From: Marvinbryantia formatexigens DSM 14469
GTDB taxonomy: Bacteria; Bacillota; Clostridia; Lachnospirales; Lachnospiraceae
DNA length: 64,000 bases
Assembly: GCF_025148285.1 (NCBI RefSeq)
Contig: NZ_CP102268.1
Location: 2,335,001 to 2,399,000, forward strand
Direction of reading: 5' to 3'
Below the pieces are notes generated by a model. It was not told where the DNA came from, ran no database searches, and was given only the letters and a program-made list of their open reading frames with translations. The position numbers were made by a program, and so were the translations under genes. Numbering within the stretch: position 1 is the first letter of the stretch; the number at the start of each line of letters is the position of its first letter. Positions 35,088 through 43,807 of the stretch are shown in pieces.

Positions 35088-35648
35088 ATGGACGAAGATA
35101 TTATGGAGCTGCTTGTCAACAGAGACCAGCAGGGAATCGTGCTGATTGAACAGCGCTATGAAAAGCTCATCCGCTATATTGCTGTGACGATTCTGCGCGG
35201 CAGGGACACAGTGGTGGAGGAGTGCATCAATGATGTCTATCTGAAGCTCTGGAATCATGCTGCGGAGTTTGACTGCCGGAAGGCGTCTTTTAAGACATAT
35301 CTGAAGGCGGTTACGCGGAACACGGCGCTGAATCACTTACGGAAGCTGCGCAGGCTGGAGGAACTGGAGGGTCTGGATGAAGAGGATACCCTGCAGTCGG
35401 AGTACATAGATTACAGCCAGGGACCGGAGCAGAAGATGATTTTCCGCGAGGAAGTGGAAGCGCTGCGCCGTGTTCTTGCCGGACTGAAGCAAAAGGACAG
35501 AGAAATTGTGCTGCGCCGCTTTTATTACCTGCAGAGCACCAGACAGATTGCTATGGGAATGGGGATGTCGGAAAATGCGGTGGACAGCAAATTGTCCCGG
35601 CTGAAGAAAAAAATCCGGAAGCATTATGAGAAGGAGGTGGCAGAATGA
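35088..35648 (+). CDS. ECF-type RNA polymerase sigma factor
   Basis: 186 residues. Region 2 (VVEECINDVYLKLWNHAAEF, with the FKTYLKAVTRNTALNHLR helix) and region 4 (LKQKDREIVLRRFYYLQSTR then MSENAVDSKLSRLKKK) are clear, with no region 1 or 3. RBS GAAGGGAGGAG precedes the ATG. Its last codons overlap the small membrane protein gene, a normal layout for a sigma factor and its anti-sigma factor. The target promoters cannot be read from this window; the fatty acid operon downstream is a possible target but has a sigma-A-like promoter. Confidence 0.92.
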   Translation: MDEDIMELLVNRDQQGIVLIEQRYEKLIRYIAVTILRGRDTVVEECINDVYLKLWNHAAEFDCRKASFKTYLKAVTRNTALNHLRKLRRLEELEGLDEEDTLQSEYIDYSQGPEQKMIFREEVEALRRVLAGLKQKDREIVLRRFYYLQSTRQIAMGMGMSENAVDSKLSRLKKKIRKHYEKEVAE

Positions 35649-35884
35649 GTTTGTGGAGCCAGGCGCGTCTGATTGATATATTTAGCCAGATGGATATGGA
35701 ACTGGCGGCAGACGAAATCCCGGAGGGAGATATTCAGAAAGAAGAGCTTCTTCCGTATACAAAACCAAAACGGAACAAAAAAAGAATCGCCATTGTGTCC
35801 GGAATTGCGGTCACCTCGGCGGCGCTGACAGCGGCAGTGGCACTGCTTGTATGCAAAAAACATGCACGTATGGGGTCCATGTAA
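35645..35884 (+). CDS. Short single-pass membrane protein, putative anti-sigma factor
   Basis: 79 residues, coupled to the sigma gene by an ATGA overlap. The N-terminal half is acidic and amphipathic (LIDIFSQMDMELAADEIPEG), as in sigma-binding domains; a membrane helix lies at about residues 49-69 (IAIVSGIAVTSAALTAAVAL), followed by only ten residues. It has no extracellular sensor domain, so it is much shorter than known RsiW/RsiV-type proteins. The anti-sigma role is inferred from position and topology alone. Confidence 0.7.
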   Translation: MSLWSQARLIDIFSQMDMELAADEIPEGDIQKEELLPYTKPKRNKKRIAIVSGIAVTSAALTAAVALLVCKKHARMGSM

Positions 35885-35926
35885 TCAGAATGCTGTGCAG
35901 GTGCAGACCTGTACAGACAGAAAATG

Positions 35927-35955
35927 TTGACGAATCAGAGCGGGCGGCATAAAAG
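35927..35955 (+). promoter_or_regulatory. Possible promoter of the fatty acid operon
   Basis: TTGACG (35927-35932) and TAAAAG (35950-35955) are 17 bp apart, 27 bases before acpP. A hairpin, GTGCAGGT with ACCTGTAC, at about 35896-35915 precedes it. No FapR-like operator palindrome was recognised. Confidence 0.45.
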
Positions 35956-35981
35956 AACGCGCGCGGATAAAGGAGAGAACA

Positions 35982-36215
35982 ATGTTAGAAAAATTAATAT
36001 CAATCGTGGCGGAGCAGTTAAATGTAGAAGAGGAGCTGGTGAATCCGGAAACGGATTTCCGGAAGGACCTCGGAGCGGATTCCCTGGATTTATTTGAGCT
36101 GGTTTCCGCACTGGAAGAAGAGTACGAAGTGGAAATACCGTCGGAAGAACTGGAAAAGCTGAACACAGTACAGGCTGTGGCAGATTACCTGGAGGAAAAG
36201 GGGAGCTGGAAATAA
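35982..36215 (+). CDS. acpP: Acyl carrier protein
   Basis: 77 residues, strongly acidic. Ser38 or thereabouts in GADSLDLFELV is the phosphopantetheine attachment site, and the EEEYEVEIPSEELE segment is typical. It carries growing acyl chains for the fab enzymes encoded downstream. RBS AAAGGAGAG. Its TAA stop overlaps the fabK start by one base. Confidence 0.97.
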   Translation: MLEKLISIVAEQLNVEEELVNPETDFRKDLGADSLDLFELVSALEEEYEVEIPSEELEKLNTVQAVADYLEEKGSWK

Positions 36216-37141
36216 TGAGAGGAACGGCAATTACAGAATTGCTTTGTATACAGTATCCAATTCTCCAGGGCGGCATGGCATGGGTAGCGGAAAGCACCCT
36301 TGCGGCCGCCGTTTCTAATGCCGGAGGTCTGGGAATTATCGCGGCGGCAAACGCGCCCTGCGAATACGTGAGGGAGCAGATAAGAAAGGTAAGGGAGCTG
36401 ACGGACAGACCGTTCGGTGTGAACATTATGCTGCTCAGTCCCTATGCGGAGGAGATTGCGCATCTTGTGGCAGAGGAGCATGTTTCGGCAGTGACGACTG
36501 GAGCGGGCAATCCGGGAACCTATATGGCGATATGGAAGGAAGCGGGAATCCGTGTGATACCGGTGGTCGCGTCGGTGGCGATGGCGAAGATGATGCAGCG
36601 CAGCGGCGCGGACGCCGTGATTGCGGAGGGCTGCGAATCCGGCGGACATATTGGAGAGACTACCACGATGGCGCTGGTGCCGCAGGTTGTTGACGCAGTA
36701 CAGATACCGGTGATTGCGGCGGGCGGAATCGGCGACGGACGCGGCTTTGCGGCGGCGATGATGCTCGGAGCACAGGGCGTCCAGATGGGAACACGCTTTC
36801 TGGCGGCAAAGGAGTGCATCATTCACCCGAATTATAAGGAACGCGTCCTGCGTGCGAAGGACATTGATACGGCGGTGACGGGACGCACGGGAGGTCATCC
36901 GGTGCGCGCGCTCCGCAATAAAATGACGCGGGAATATCTGCGGATGGAGAAGGAAGGCTGCGGCTTTGAGGAGCTGGAAGCGCTGACTATCGGCGGACTG
37001 CGCAGAGCGGTGCAGGATGGCGACACCGATAACGGCTCCATGATGGCGGGACAGATTGCCGGACTTGTGAAAAAGGAGCAGACCTGCCGGGAGATAATAG
37101 AGGAAATTATGGGACAGGCAAAGGAGCTGCTGCATGAGTAA
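36215..37141 (+). CDS. fabK: Enoyl-ACP reductase II, FabK
   Basis: 308 residues of FMN-dependent TIM-barrel reductase in the nitronate monooxygenase-like family. LQGGMAWVAE, VSNAGGLGIIA, AEGCESGGHIGE and GGIGDGRG mark the flavin and phosphate sites. It carries out the last step of each elongation cycle and replaces triclosan-sensitive FabI, as in many Firmicutes. It overlaps fabD by 8 bases. Confidence 0.95.
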   Translation: MRGTAITELLCIQYPILQGGMAWVAESTLAAAVSNAGGLGIIAAANAPCEYVREQIRKVRELTDRPFGVNIMLLSPYAEEIAHLVAEEHVSAVTTGAGNPGTYMAIWKEAGIRVIPVVASVAMAKMMQRSGADAVIAEGCESGGHIGETTTMALVPQVVDAVQIPVIAAGGIGDGRGFAAAMMLGAQGVQMGTRFLAAKECIIHPNYKERVLRAKDIDTAVTGRTGGHPVRALRNKMTREYLRMEKEGCGFEELEALTIGGLRRAVQDGDTDNGSMMAGQIAGLVKKEQTCREIIEEIMGQAKELLHE

Positions 37142-38057
37142 AACGGCATTTTTATTTCCGGGTCAGGGTGCGCAGTATGTGGGAATGGCACGGGAATTTT
37201 ATGAGGAATACGAAGAGAGCCGCCGCATGTTTGCGCTGGCGTCGCAGGCGGCGGGCTTTTCCATAGAGGATATCTGCTTTACAGAAAATGAAAAAATCAA
37301 TGAAACACAATATACACAGCCCTCTCTTCTGACGGCGTGCTGCGCGATACTGAGCGCGGTGAAGAAGGAGGGAATCCGCGCGGATGCCGCCGCCGGACTG
37401 AGCCTTGGAGAATATTGCGCGCTGACAGCGGCAGGCAGTTTTTCTTTTTCGGACGCCGTGCATACTGTATGCAGACGCGGCGTCTATATGCAGACGGCGG
37501 TACCGGAGGGGGAGGGCTGCATGTGTGCGGTACTCTCCAGAAAACCGCTGCCGGTAGAAGAAATCTGCGCGGAGATAAATGGCGTGGTCAGTCTGGCGAA
37601 CGATAACTGTCCGGGACAGCAGGTTATTACCGGGGAAAAGGAGGCTGTCCGGGAGGCGTCTGAAAGATTGCTGGCGGCGGGAGCCGCGCGCGTCGTGCCG
37701 CTGAAGGTCAGCGGACCGTTCCATTCGCCCATGCTTGCCGGGGCGGGGCAGAAGCTGGCGGATGTCCTGGAGAACGTGGATATCCGGGAGCCGGAGCTTT
37801 TGTTTGTCTCCAACGTGACGGCTGAGGCGGTATCCGGTGTGCAGATGCTGCGCCGTCTGCTGGCGCAGCAGGTATATTCTCCCGTGCGCTGGCAGCAGAG
37901 TATGCGCTATCTGATTGGAGCCGGGGTGGACACCTTTATTGAAATCGGACCGGGAAAAACTCTCAGCAATTTTATGAAGAAAATTGACGGTTCTGTGAAA
38001 ATGTATCATATTGAAACGCCCGCAGAGCTGCGTGCCGTGCAGGCGGAGCTGGGATAG
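37134..38057 (+). CDS. fabD: Malonyl-CoA:ACP transacylase
   Basis: 307 residues. The catalytic Ser90 is in GLSLGEY and His197 in SGPFHSPM; the N-terminal FPGQGAQYVGM block is standard. Leu replaces the more common His of GHSLGE, a variant known in Firmicutes. It loads malonyl groups on the acyl carrier protein. The last six codons are part of a 44-bp unit that is duplicated in the following spacer, so the stop region has been copied. Confidence 0.95.
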   Translation: MSKTAFLFPGQGAQYVGMAREFYEEYEESRRMFALASQAAGFSIEDICFTENEKINETQYTQPSLLTACCAILSAVKKEGIRADAAAGLSLGEYCALTAAGSFSFSDAVHTVCRRGVYMQTAVPEGEGCMCAVLSRKPLPVEEICAEINGVVSLANDNCPGQQVITGEKEAVREASERLLAAGAARVVPLKVSGPFHSPMLAGAGQKLADVLENVDIREPELLFVSNVTAEAVSGVQMLRRLLAQQVYSPVRWQQSMRYLIGAGVDTFIEIGPGKTLSNFMKKIDGSVKMYHIETPAELRAVQAELG

Positions 38058-38164
38058 AAACCGGCAGAAGGCTGTGCAGAATGCAGGCGGAGCTGGGATA
38101 GAAACCGGCGGAAGGCTGTGCAGAATGCAGCCGGAATGAGAGATGGGAGAAGGCTGTGCATGGC
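38039..38164 (+). repeat. 44-bp tandem duplication covering the fabD stop codon
   Basis: Copy 1 is 38039-38082 and starts within fabD; copy 2 is 38083-38126 and differs from it by a single base. A degenerate third copy (38127 to about 38164) and a fourth partial one (GCAGCCGGGATAGAAAGCAGG-like, from 38165; quoted part split here) run up to the fabG ribosome binding site. Each full copy carries GGGATAG, the codons and stop that end fabD. Confidence 0.92.
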
Positions 38165-38195
38165 GCAGCCGGGATAGAAAGCAGGAGGAATCTAT

Positions 38196-38936
38196 ATGCT
38201 GGAAGGAAAAATTGCACTGGTGACAGGCGCCGGGCGCGGAATCGGCAGGGAGACGGCTCTGACGCTTGCCAGGTACGGCGCGGATGTTGCGGTAAATTAC
38301 AGCGGTTCGCGCGAGGGTGCGCAGAATACAGCGGCGGAAATACAGGCAATGGGCAGGCGCGCGCTGGTGGTCCATGCCGATGTCACAAAAGAAGCGGACT
38401 GCACCGCCATGTTCCATGAGGTGGAGGACGCGCTTGGAAAAATTGATATTCTGGTAAATAACGCCGGGATTACCAGGGATTCTCTGGCGGTGCGCATGAG
38501 CGAGGAGGCATTCGACGCGGTGCTGGACACGAATCTGAAGGGAACTTTTTTCTGCATGAAGCTGGCGGCGGCTTCTATGATTAAGAAGCGCAGCGGCAGA
38601 ATTATCAGTGTCTCCTCTATCTCCGGCGTGCGCGGAAATGCCGGGCAGATGAATTACTGCGCGGCGAAAGCGGGCGTTATCGGCATGACGAAATGTCTGG
38701 CGAGAGAGCTTGCGGCAAGAGGCGTGACGGTGAATGCGGTAGCGCCGGGATATATTGATACGGATATGACGGCGGCTCTTCCGGAACGTGCGAAGCAGGA
38801 GATTCTTTCGCAGATTCCTCTGAAACGGATGGGAAGCGCGCGGGACGTTGCGGAAGCGATTGCATTTCTGGCGTCGGACGGCGCCGGCTATATTACGGGG
38901 CAGACGCTCCTGGTGGACGGAGGAATGGGAATCTGA
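38196..38936 (+). CDS. fabG: 3-oxoacyl-ACP reductase
   Basis: 246 residues of short-chain dehydrogenase. The NADPH-binding GAGRGIGRE is at about residues 12-20, NNAGITRDSL follows, and the catalytic Ser (SVSSISG), Tyr and Lys (YCAAKAG) are in place. It reduces the 3-oxoacyl-ACP made by FabF. RBS GGAGGAA. It overlaps fabF by one base (TGATG). Confidence 0.96.
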   Translation: MLEGKIALVTGAGRGIGRETALTLARYGADVAVNYSGSREGAQNTAAEIQAMGRRALVVHADVTKEADCTAMFHEVEDALGKIDILVNNAGITRDSLAVRMSEEAFDAVLDTNLKGTFFCMKLAAASMIKKRSGRIISVSSISGVRGNAGQMNYCAAKAGVIGMTKCLARELAARGVTVNAVAPGYIDTDMTAALPERAKQEILSQIPLKRMGSARDVAEAIAFLASDGAGYITGQTLLVDGGMGI

Positions 38937-40168
38937 TGAGGAGAGTAGTTGTGACCGGCATGGGGATTATTTCTCCGCTGGGAAATTCGGTAGACAGCTT
39001 CTGGAGCAGTCTGAAGGAGCAGAAGGTGGGAATCGGCACTCTGACGCGGTTTGACACCACGGATTACCGTGTGAAGGTTGCCGCGGAGATTACGGATTTT
39101 CACCCGGAAAATTATATGGACGCGAAGCTGGCAAAGAAGATGGAGCTTTTCAGCCAGTATGCGATCGCGGCGGCGGATGAGGCGATAAAGGATGCGCATC
39201 TTGCGCCGGAGAGCGAGGATTGCACGCGCATCGGCGTCTCGGTGGGATGCGGCATCGGAAGCCTGCAGATTATGGAGAAAGCGTATGAAAAGCTGCAGAA
39301 GCGGGGATCGAAGGCGATTCCGCCGCTGATGGTTCCGCGTAAGATTACCAATATGGCAGCAGGCAATGTGGCGATTCAGTATGGGCTGAAGGGAAAATGC
39401 GTGAATGTCGTGACGGCGTGTGCGACCGGAACGCATTCTATCGGGGAAGCCGCCCGCGCGATTCAGTGCGGGGATGCGGATGTGATGGTCGCAGGCGGAA
39501 CGGAGGCGGCGATCACGCCGCTGGGAATCGGCGGCTTTGCGGCGCTGACAGCGCTTTCTGTCTGCGAAGACCCGCTCAGGGCGTCCCTGCCGTTTGATAA
39601 AGACCGCAGCGGCTTCGTGATGGGAGAGGGCGCCGGCGTGGTGGTGCTCGAATCCCTTGAGCATGCTCAGAAGCGCGGCGCGAAGATTTACGCAGAAATC
39701 GGCGGATATGGCGCTACCTGTGATGCGTTTCATATGACCTCGCCGGAGGAGAACGGGGAGGGCGCGGCGCGCGCGATGATGCTGGCGATGCAGGAAGCCG
39801 GGCTGACGACGAAAGAGGTGCAGTATATTAATGCGCACGGAACCGGAACGCATCATAATGATTTGTTTGAAACGCGGGCGATTAAAAAAGCCTTCGGAGA
39901 GGATGCTTATGCGCTGAATGTCAATTCGACAAAGTCCATGACGGGACATATGCTGGGCGCTGCCGGAGCGGCAGAGTTTATTGTCTGCGTGAAGAGTGTA
40001 ATGGAGAATTATATCCATGCCACGGCTGGTTTTCAGGAAGCGGAGGCAGAAATGGATTTGAATTATACGAAGGAGCCGGTGGAGCGCGAGGTGACGGCGG
40101 CCATCAGTAATTCGCTCGGCTTCGGCGGCCACAACGGCAGCCTGCTGGTGAAGAAGTATACAGACTGA
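38936..40168 (+). CDS. fabF: 3-oxoacyl-ACP synthase II
   Basis: 410 residues of thiolase-fold condensing enzyme. The active-site Cys162 is in VTACATGTHS; the two catalytic His are in NAHGTGTHHND and SMTGHMLGAAG. It elongates acyl-ACP with malonyl-ACP. FabH, the initiating synthase normally upstream in clostridial fab operons, is absent from this window, so initiation must be encoded elsewhere. Confidence 0.97.
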   Translation: MRRVVVTGMGIISPLGNSVDSFWSSLKEQKVGIGTLTRFDTTDYRVKVAAEITDFHPENYMDAKLAKKMELFSQYAIAAADEAIKDAHLAPESEDCTRIGVSVGCGIGSLQIMEKAYEKLQKRGSKAIPPLMVPRKITNMAAGNVAIQYGLKGKCVNVVTACATGTHSIGEAARAIQCGDADVMVAGGTEAAITPLGIGGFAALTALSVCEDPLRASLPFDKDRSGFVMGEGAGVVVLESLEHAQKRGAKIYAEIGGYGATCDAFHMTSPEENGEGAARAMMLAMQEAGLTTKEVQYINAHGTGTHHNDLFETRAIKKAFGEDAYALNVNSTKSMTGHMLGAAGAAEFIVCVKSVMENYIHATAGFQEAEAEMDLNYTKEPVEREVTAAISNSLGFGGHNGSLLVKKYTD

Positions 40169-40200
40169 TGCCAGATGGGACGGCAGGCTGGCACAGCAAA

Positions 40201-40260
40201 GAGGCAGCCTGCCGGAGAGGTGTGAGGACTGATATGGCATGGAGGCAGCCTGCCGGAGAG
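40201..40260 (+). repeat. 19-bp direct repeat in the fabF-accB spacer
   Basis: The same 19 bases (GAGGCAGCCTGCCGGAGAG) occur at 40201-40219 and 40242-40260, 41 bp apart, with a looser third echo (GGCAGGCTGGCA) at 40182-40193. The second copy ends 21 bases before the accB start. No gene lies in the spacer. Confidence 0.88.
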
Positions 40261-40281
40261 AAATTTGCGGGGTGAAATAAC

Positions 40282-40869
40282 ATGGAATTCAGTTTAAATG
40301 AGATATTTTGCGTAATTGATAAGGTGCAGCAGGCGGGCGTTGCTTCCCTATCCTATCAAGATGCGGACACAAAGCTGCACATAAAAATGCAGGGCGGTGC
40401 GGAAGTGGATGGAGACCGGGAGAGCGGCAGACAGGGCGGCGCCGGAGCCAATACATGCAGCGCCAGCGCAGGAATGGAAGCCGGCGGAAGCCGGGAAAGC
40501 GGCGGATATGGCGGCACCGGAGCTGATACATGCGGCGCAGGAGTGGAAGCCGGTGAAAACAGGGCGCACGCCGGAAGCACGGCGACCGGCGGAACGCATG
40601 AGGAGGCTTCGCAGGAAGGGAAAAAGACCGGAGAAGCCAGATATATAGAATCACCGATGGTGGGCACTTTTTATACAGCTCCGTCCGAGAAGGAAGCGCC
40701 GTTTGTTTCTGTGGGCGATACGGTAAAGAAGGGGCAGGTTGTGGCGATCATAGAGGCGATGAAGCTGATGAATGAAGTGGAAGCGGAGTGCAGCGGCGTC
40801 GTGGAGGAAATCCTTGCAGAAAATGAGCAGCTCGTAGAATACGGACAGCCTCTTTTCCGGCTGCGGTAG
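40282..40869 (+). CDS. accB: Acetyl-CoA carboxylase biotin carboxyl carrier protein
   Basis: 195 residues. The C-terminal biotinyl domain has Lys161 in EAMKLMNE, the biotin attachment site. The N-terminal 40 residues form the usual AccB helix. Between them lies a Gly/Ala/Glu linker with a tandem duplication: residues 44-68 (GDRESGRQGGAGANTC...) and 69-91 (GSRESGGYGGTGADTC...), encoded by 40411-40485 and 40486-40554. Each copy contributes a Cys, which is odd for a flexible linker; usual linkers are Pro/Ala-rich. Confidence 0.94.
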   Translation: MEFSLNEIFCVIDKVQQAGVASLSYQDADTKLHIKMQGGAEVDGDRESGRQGGAGANTCSASAGMEAGGSRESGGYGGTGADTCGAGVEAGENRAHAGSTATGGTHEEASQEGKKTGEARYIESPMVGTFYTAPSEKEAPFVSVGDTVKKGQVVAIIEAMKLMNEVEAECSGVVEEILAENEQLVEYGQPLFRLR

Positions 40870-40870
40870 C

Positions 40871-40991
40871 CGGGCGGGTGCATACATGCTTTTTCCGGCT
40901 GTAGTGCGGGGCGGATGTACATACGCTTCAAGATGAAGATAGATGGGCAGGCTTATTCTGCTTAAGTACGGGCGGGTGCACATATGCTTTC
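40871..40991 (+). repeat. Three diverged copies of a 22-23-bp unit before fabZ
   Basis: Related segments start with CGGGCGGGTGCAT, CGGGGCGGATGTAC and CGGGCGGGTGCAC at 40871, 40907 and 40969 and end in ATGCTTT or ACGCTTC. Copy 3 contains an ATG (40984) in frame with fabZ that extends the frame without an RBS and should not be taken as the start. Confidence 0.7.
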
Positions 40992-41028
40992 GCGGCGGTG
41001 TGCCGGAAAACGGGAACAGGAGAACAAT

Positions 41029-41451
41029 ATGTTAAATGTAACACAGATTATGGAAATTTTGCCGCATCGGGCGCCATTTCTGCTGGTGGACCGCATCGAC
41101 GAGCTGGAGCCGGGAAAACGGGCGGTCGGATGTAAAGCGGTAACTTATAATGAACCTTTTTTTGCCGGGCATTTTCCGCAGGAGCCGGTGATGCCGGGCG
41201 TACTGATTTGTGAGGCGCTGGCGCAGGTTGGGGCAGTGGCACTGCTGTCCTGTGAAGAATACCGCGGAAAGCTGGCGCTTTTTGGCGGAATCCAGAAGGC
41301 GAGGTTCCGTCAGAAGGTGGTTCCGGGAGACGTGCTTTGTCTGGAGACGGAGCTGATTAAATTAAAGGGAACGATTGGAGTTGCGAAAGCAACAGCGTAT
41401 GTGCAGGGCAAAGTGTGCACAGAGGCGGAACTGACCTTCGTAATCCAGTAG
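41029..41451 (+). CDS. fabZ: 3-hydroxyacyl-ACP dehydratase
   Basis: 140 residues of hot-dog fold. The catalytic pair is His48 ([12 protein letters not shown]) and Glu62 (LICEALAQ). It dehydrates 3-hydroxyacyl-ACP before reduction by FabK. ATG 41029 has AGGAGA 5 bases upstream. Only one dehydratase is encoded here, so how unsaturated fatty acids are made cannot be told. Confidence 0.96.
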   Translation: MLNVTQIMEILPHRAPFLLVDRIDELEPGKRAVGCKAVTYNEPFFAGHFPQEPVMPGVLICEALAQVGAVALLSCEEYRGKLALFGGIQKARFRQKVVPGDVLCLETELIKLKGTIGVAKATAYVQGKVCTEAELTFVIQ

Positions 41452-41496
41452 AGGAGCGGCACAGGCGCTTCCGGGAATTTGATAGAGGAAGAAAAT

Positions 41497-42852
41497 ATGT
41501 ATCAGAAGATTTTAGTTGCAAACAGAGGGGAGATTGCCGTGCGCATCCTCCGGGCGTGCCGGGAAATGGGAATCCGGACCGTTGCCGTATGCTCGACGGC
41601 GGACAAAATGGCGCTGCATGCGCAGCTTGCGGACGAATGCATCTGCATTGGCGGGGCAAAGCCATCGGAGAGCTATCTGAAGATGGAAAGTATTTTAAGC
41701 GCTGCAATCGCCTCCGGGGCGCAGGCAATTCATCCGGGCTTTGGATTTTTGTCGGAGAATGCCCGGTTTGCCAGTCTGTGCGAGCGCTGCGGAATTGACT
41801 TTATCGGTCCGTCCGCGCAGTGTATTGCAGATATGGGCGATAAAGCGGAGGCGCGCCGGAAAATGCAGCAGGCTGGGATTCCGGTGATTCCGGGAACGGA
41901 AAACGCGATGACAGATGCAGATGCCGCCCGGCGTTTTGCGGATGAAATCGGTTATCCCGTTATCATTAAGGCGTCTGCCGGAGGCGGAGGAAAAGGAATG
42001 CGCGTGGTAGAGCAGCCGGAGCAGTTTGAGGAAGCCTTCCGGCTGGCGCAGCGGGAGACGCAGCTTGCATTTGGCGACGACCATATGTATGTGGAAAAAT
42101 ACCTCCATCCGGTACGTCACATAGAGTTTCAGATACTTGCGGACAGGCAGGGAAATACGATTCATCTTGGAGAACGCGACTGCTCTATACAGCGCAGACA
42201 TCAGAAGCTTGTGGAGGAAGCTCCGGCGGTATTTCTGTCTGAAGAGCTGCGCGAAGAAATGGGAAAAGCTGCAGTTGACGCCGCAAAGGCAGCAGGGTAT
42301 TACAGTGCCGGAACCGTTGAATTTCTGGTGGATTCCCGGAATCATTTTTATTTCATGGAAATGAATACCAGAATCCAGGTGGAGCATCCGGTCACGGAGA
42401 TGGTGACGGGTGTGGACCTGATAAAGGAAATGATACGTATTTCGGCGGGAGAAAAGCTCTCTTATTGCCAGAGTGACATCTGCGTGCGCGGACATGCGAT
42501 TGAGTGCCGGATTACGGCGGAAGATGCCGGGCGCGGATTTCTTCCCAGCACGGGAACCGTCACCGAGTTGCATATTCCGGGTGGAAATGGAGTCCGTGTG
42601 GATACGATGCTGTATAACGGCTGTGAGATTCTTCCATATTATGATTCCATGCTTGCCAAGGTAATTGTATGTGGCAGAAACAGGGAGGAAGCTATCAGCA
42701 AAATGAGAAGTGCGCTGGGTGAGCTTATTATAGAGGGTGTCACAACAAACCGGGATTTCCAGTATGAGCTGACGGGCAGCGATGAATTTGCAGCCGGAGA
42801 TATAGATGCGATAAATGAACGCTTGCAGACGGAGGATATGCGGCGCCGGTGA
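41497..42852 (+). CDS. accC: Acetyl-CoA carboxylase biotin carboxylase subunit
   Basis: 451 residues of ATP-grasp enzyme. LVANRGEIAVRI at the N-terminus, the Gly-rich ATP loop KASAGGGGKGMR near residue 160, and EMNTRIQVEHPVTE near 290 are all intact. It carboxylates the biotin on AccB. ATG 41497 follows GAGGAAG; an in-frame ATG six codons upstream is less likely. Confidence 0.97.
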   Translation: MYQKILVANRGEIAVRILRACREMGIRTVAVCSTADKMALHAQLADECICIGGAKPSESYLKMESILSAAIASGAQAIHPGFGFLSENARFASLCERCGIDFIGPSAQCIADMGDKAEARRKMQQAGIPVIPGTENAMTDADAARRFADEIGYPVIIKASAGGGGKGMRVVEQPEQFEEAFRLAQRETQLAFGDDHMYVEKYLHPVRHIEFQILADRQGNTIHLGERDCSIQRRHQKLVEEAPAVFLSEELREEMGKAAVDAAKAAGYYSAGTVEFLVDSRNHFYFMEMNTRIQVEHPVTEMVTGVDLIKEMIRISAGEKLSYCQSDICVRGHAIECRITAEDAGRGFLPSTGTVTELHIPGGNGVRVDTMLYNGCEILPYYDSMLAKVIVCGRNREEAISKMRSALGELIIEGVTTNRDFQYELTGSDEFAAGDIDAINERLQTEDMRRR

Positions 42853-42922
42853 ATGGGAAAAGATGTGAGCAGGAAAAACGGCGGACTGGCGGACAGGAAT
42901 TTGAGGAAGGGACAGGAATGCG

Positions 42923-43807
42923 ATGCTGAAAGAACATTTTAAGAGACAGGCGGAGGAACCGGCGGAACTGACGAAAAAAAAGAACCGGCCGGCGGGCAGA
43001 GGACAGGTACCGGACGGCATGTTCCGGAAATGCGACGGCTGCCGGAAGGTCGTCTGCGAGGAGGATGTGCAGAAGAATCTGTATTGCTGTCCGGAATGTG
43101 GAAAACATTTCCGGATTGAACCGCGCGTGAGGATAACTCTGACGGTGGATGCGGACAGCTTCCGGGAGTGGGATGCCGGGCTTGTCGGAAAAAATCCGCT
43201 TGGGTTTGACGGCTATGAGGAGAAGCTGCAGCAGGTCAGAGAGAGCACAGGACTTTCCGAGGCGGTTCTGACCGGGGAAGCGCTGATTGGCGGCATCCGC
43301 ACAGCAATCGGCGCAATGTCGGCAGATTTTCTGATGGGAAGCATGGGAGAGGCGGTCGGAGAAAAAATCACCCGCATGGTTGAGCGGGCGACCAGGGAGC
43401 GGCTGCCGGTTATTCTGTTCTGCTGTTCCGGCGGTGCGCGTATGCAGGAAGGAATTTTCTCTCTGATGCAGATGGCAAAGACCGCGCAGGCGCTGAAAAA
43501 GCATGATGAAGCCGGGCTTTTATATGTTCCGGTGCTGACGGATCCGACGACCGGCGGTGTGACGGCAAGCTTTGCGATGCTTGGTGATGTGATTCTCGCG
43601 GAGCAGGAGGCGCTGATTGGCTTTGCCGGACCGCGCGTGATACGGCAGACAATCGGGCAGAAGCTTCCGGCGGGTTTTCAGAGCGCGGAATTTCTGCAGA
43701 AGCATGGTTTTGCGGACCGGGTGGTAAAGCGGCGGCAGCTCAGAAAAACGCTTACGATACTTTTGCAGAGCGCAGGAGGAAAAGAATATGACGGAAAAAC
43801 AATATGA
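42923..43807 (+). CDS. accD: Acetyl-CoA carboxylase carboxyltransferase subunit beta
   Basis: 294 residues. A zinc finger of four cysteines (Cys37, Cys40, Cys56, Cys59: CDGC and CPEC) precedes the crotonase-fold carboxyltransferase core with CCSGGARMQEG and DPTTGGVTASFA. With AccA it transfers the carboxyl group to acetyl-CoA. It overlaps accA by 20 bases. Confidence 0.96.
   Translation: MLKEHFKRQAEEPAELTKKKNRPAGRGQVPDGMFRKCDGCRKVVCEEDVQKNLYCCPECGKHFRIEPRVRITLTVDADSFREWDAGLVGKNPLGFDGYEEKLQQVRESTGLSEAVLTGEALIGGIRTAIGAMSADFLMGSMGEAVGEKITRMVERATRERLPVILFCCSGGARMQEGIFSLMQMAKTAQALKKHDEAGLLYVPVLTDPTTGGVTASFAMLGDVILAEQEALIGFAGPRVIRQTIGQKLPAGFQSAEFLQKHGFADRVVKRRQLRKTLTILLQSAGGKEYDGKTI

Noticed and set aside
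37152-38417. 421-codon minus-strand frame across fabD and fabG
   Set aside because: Shadow of two well-supported fatty acid genes.
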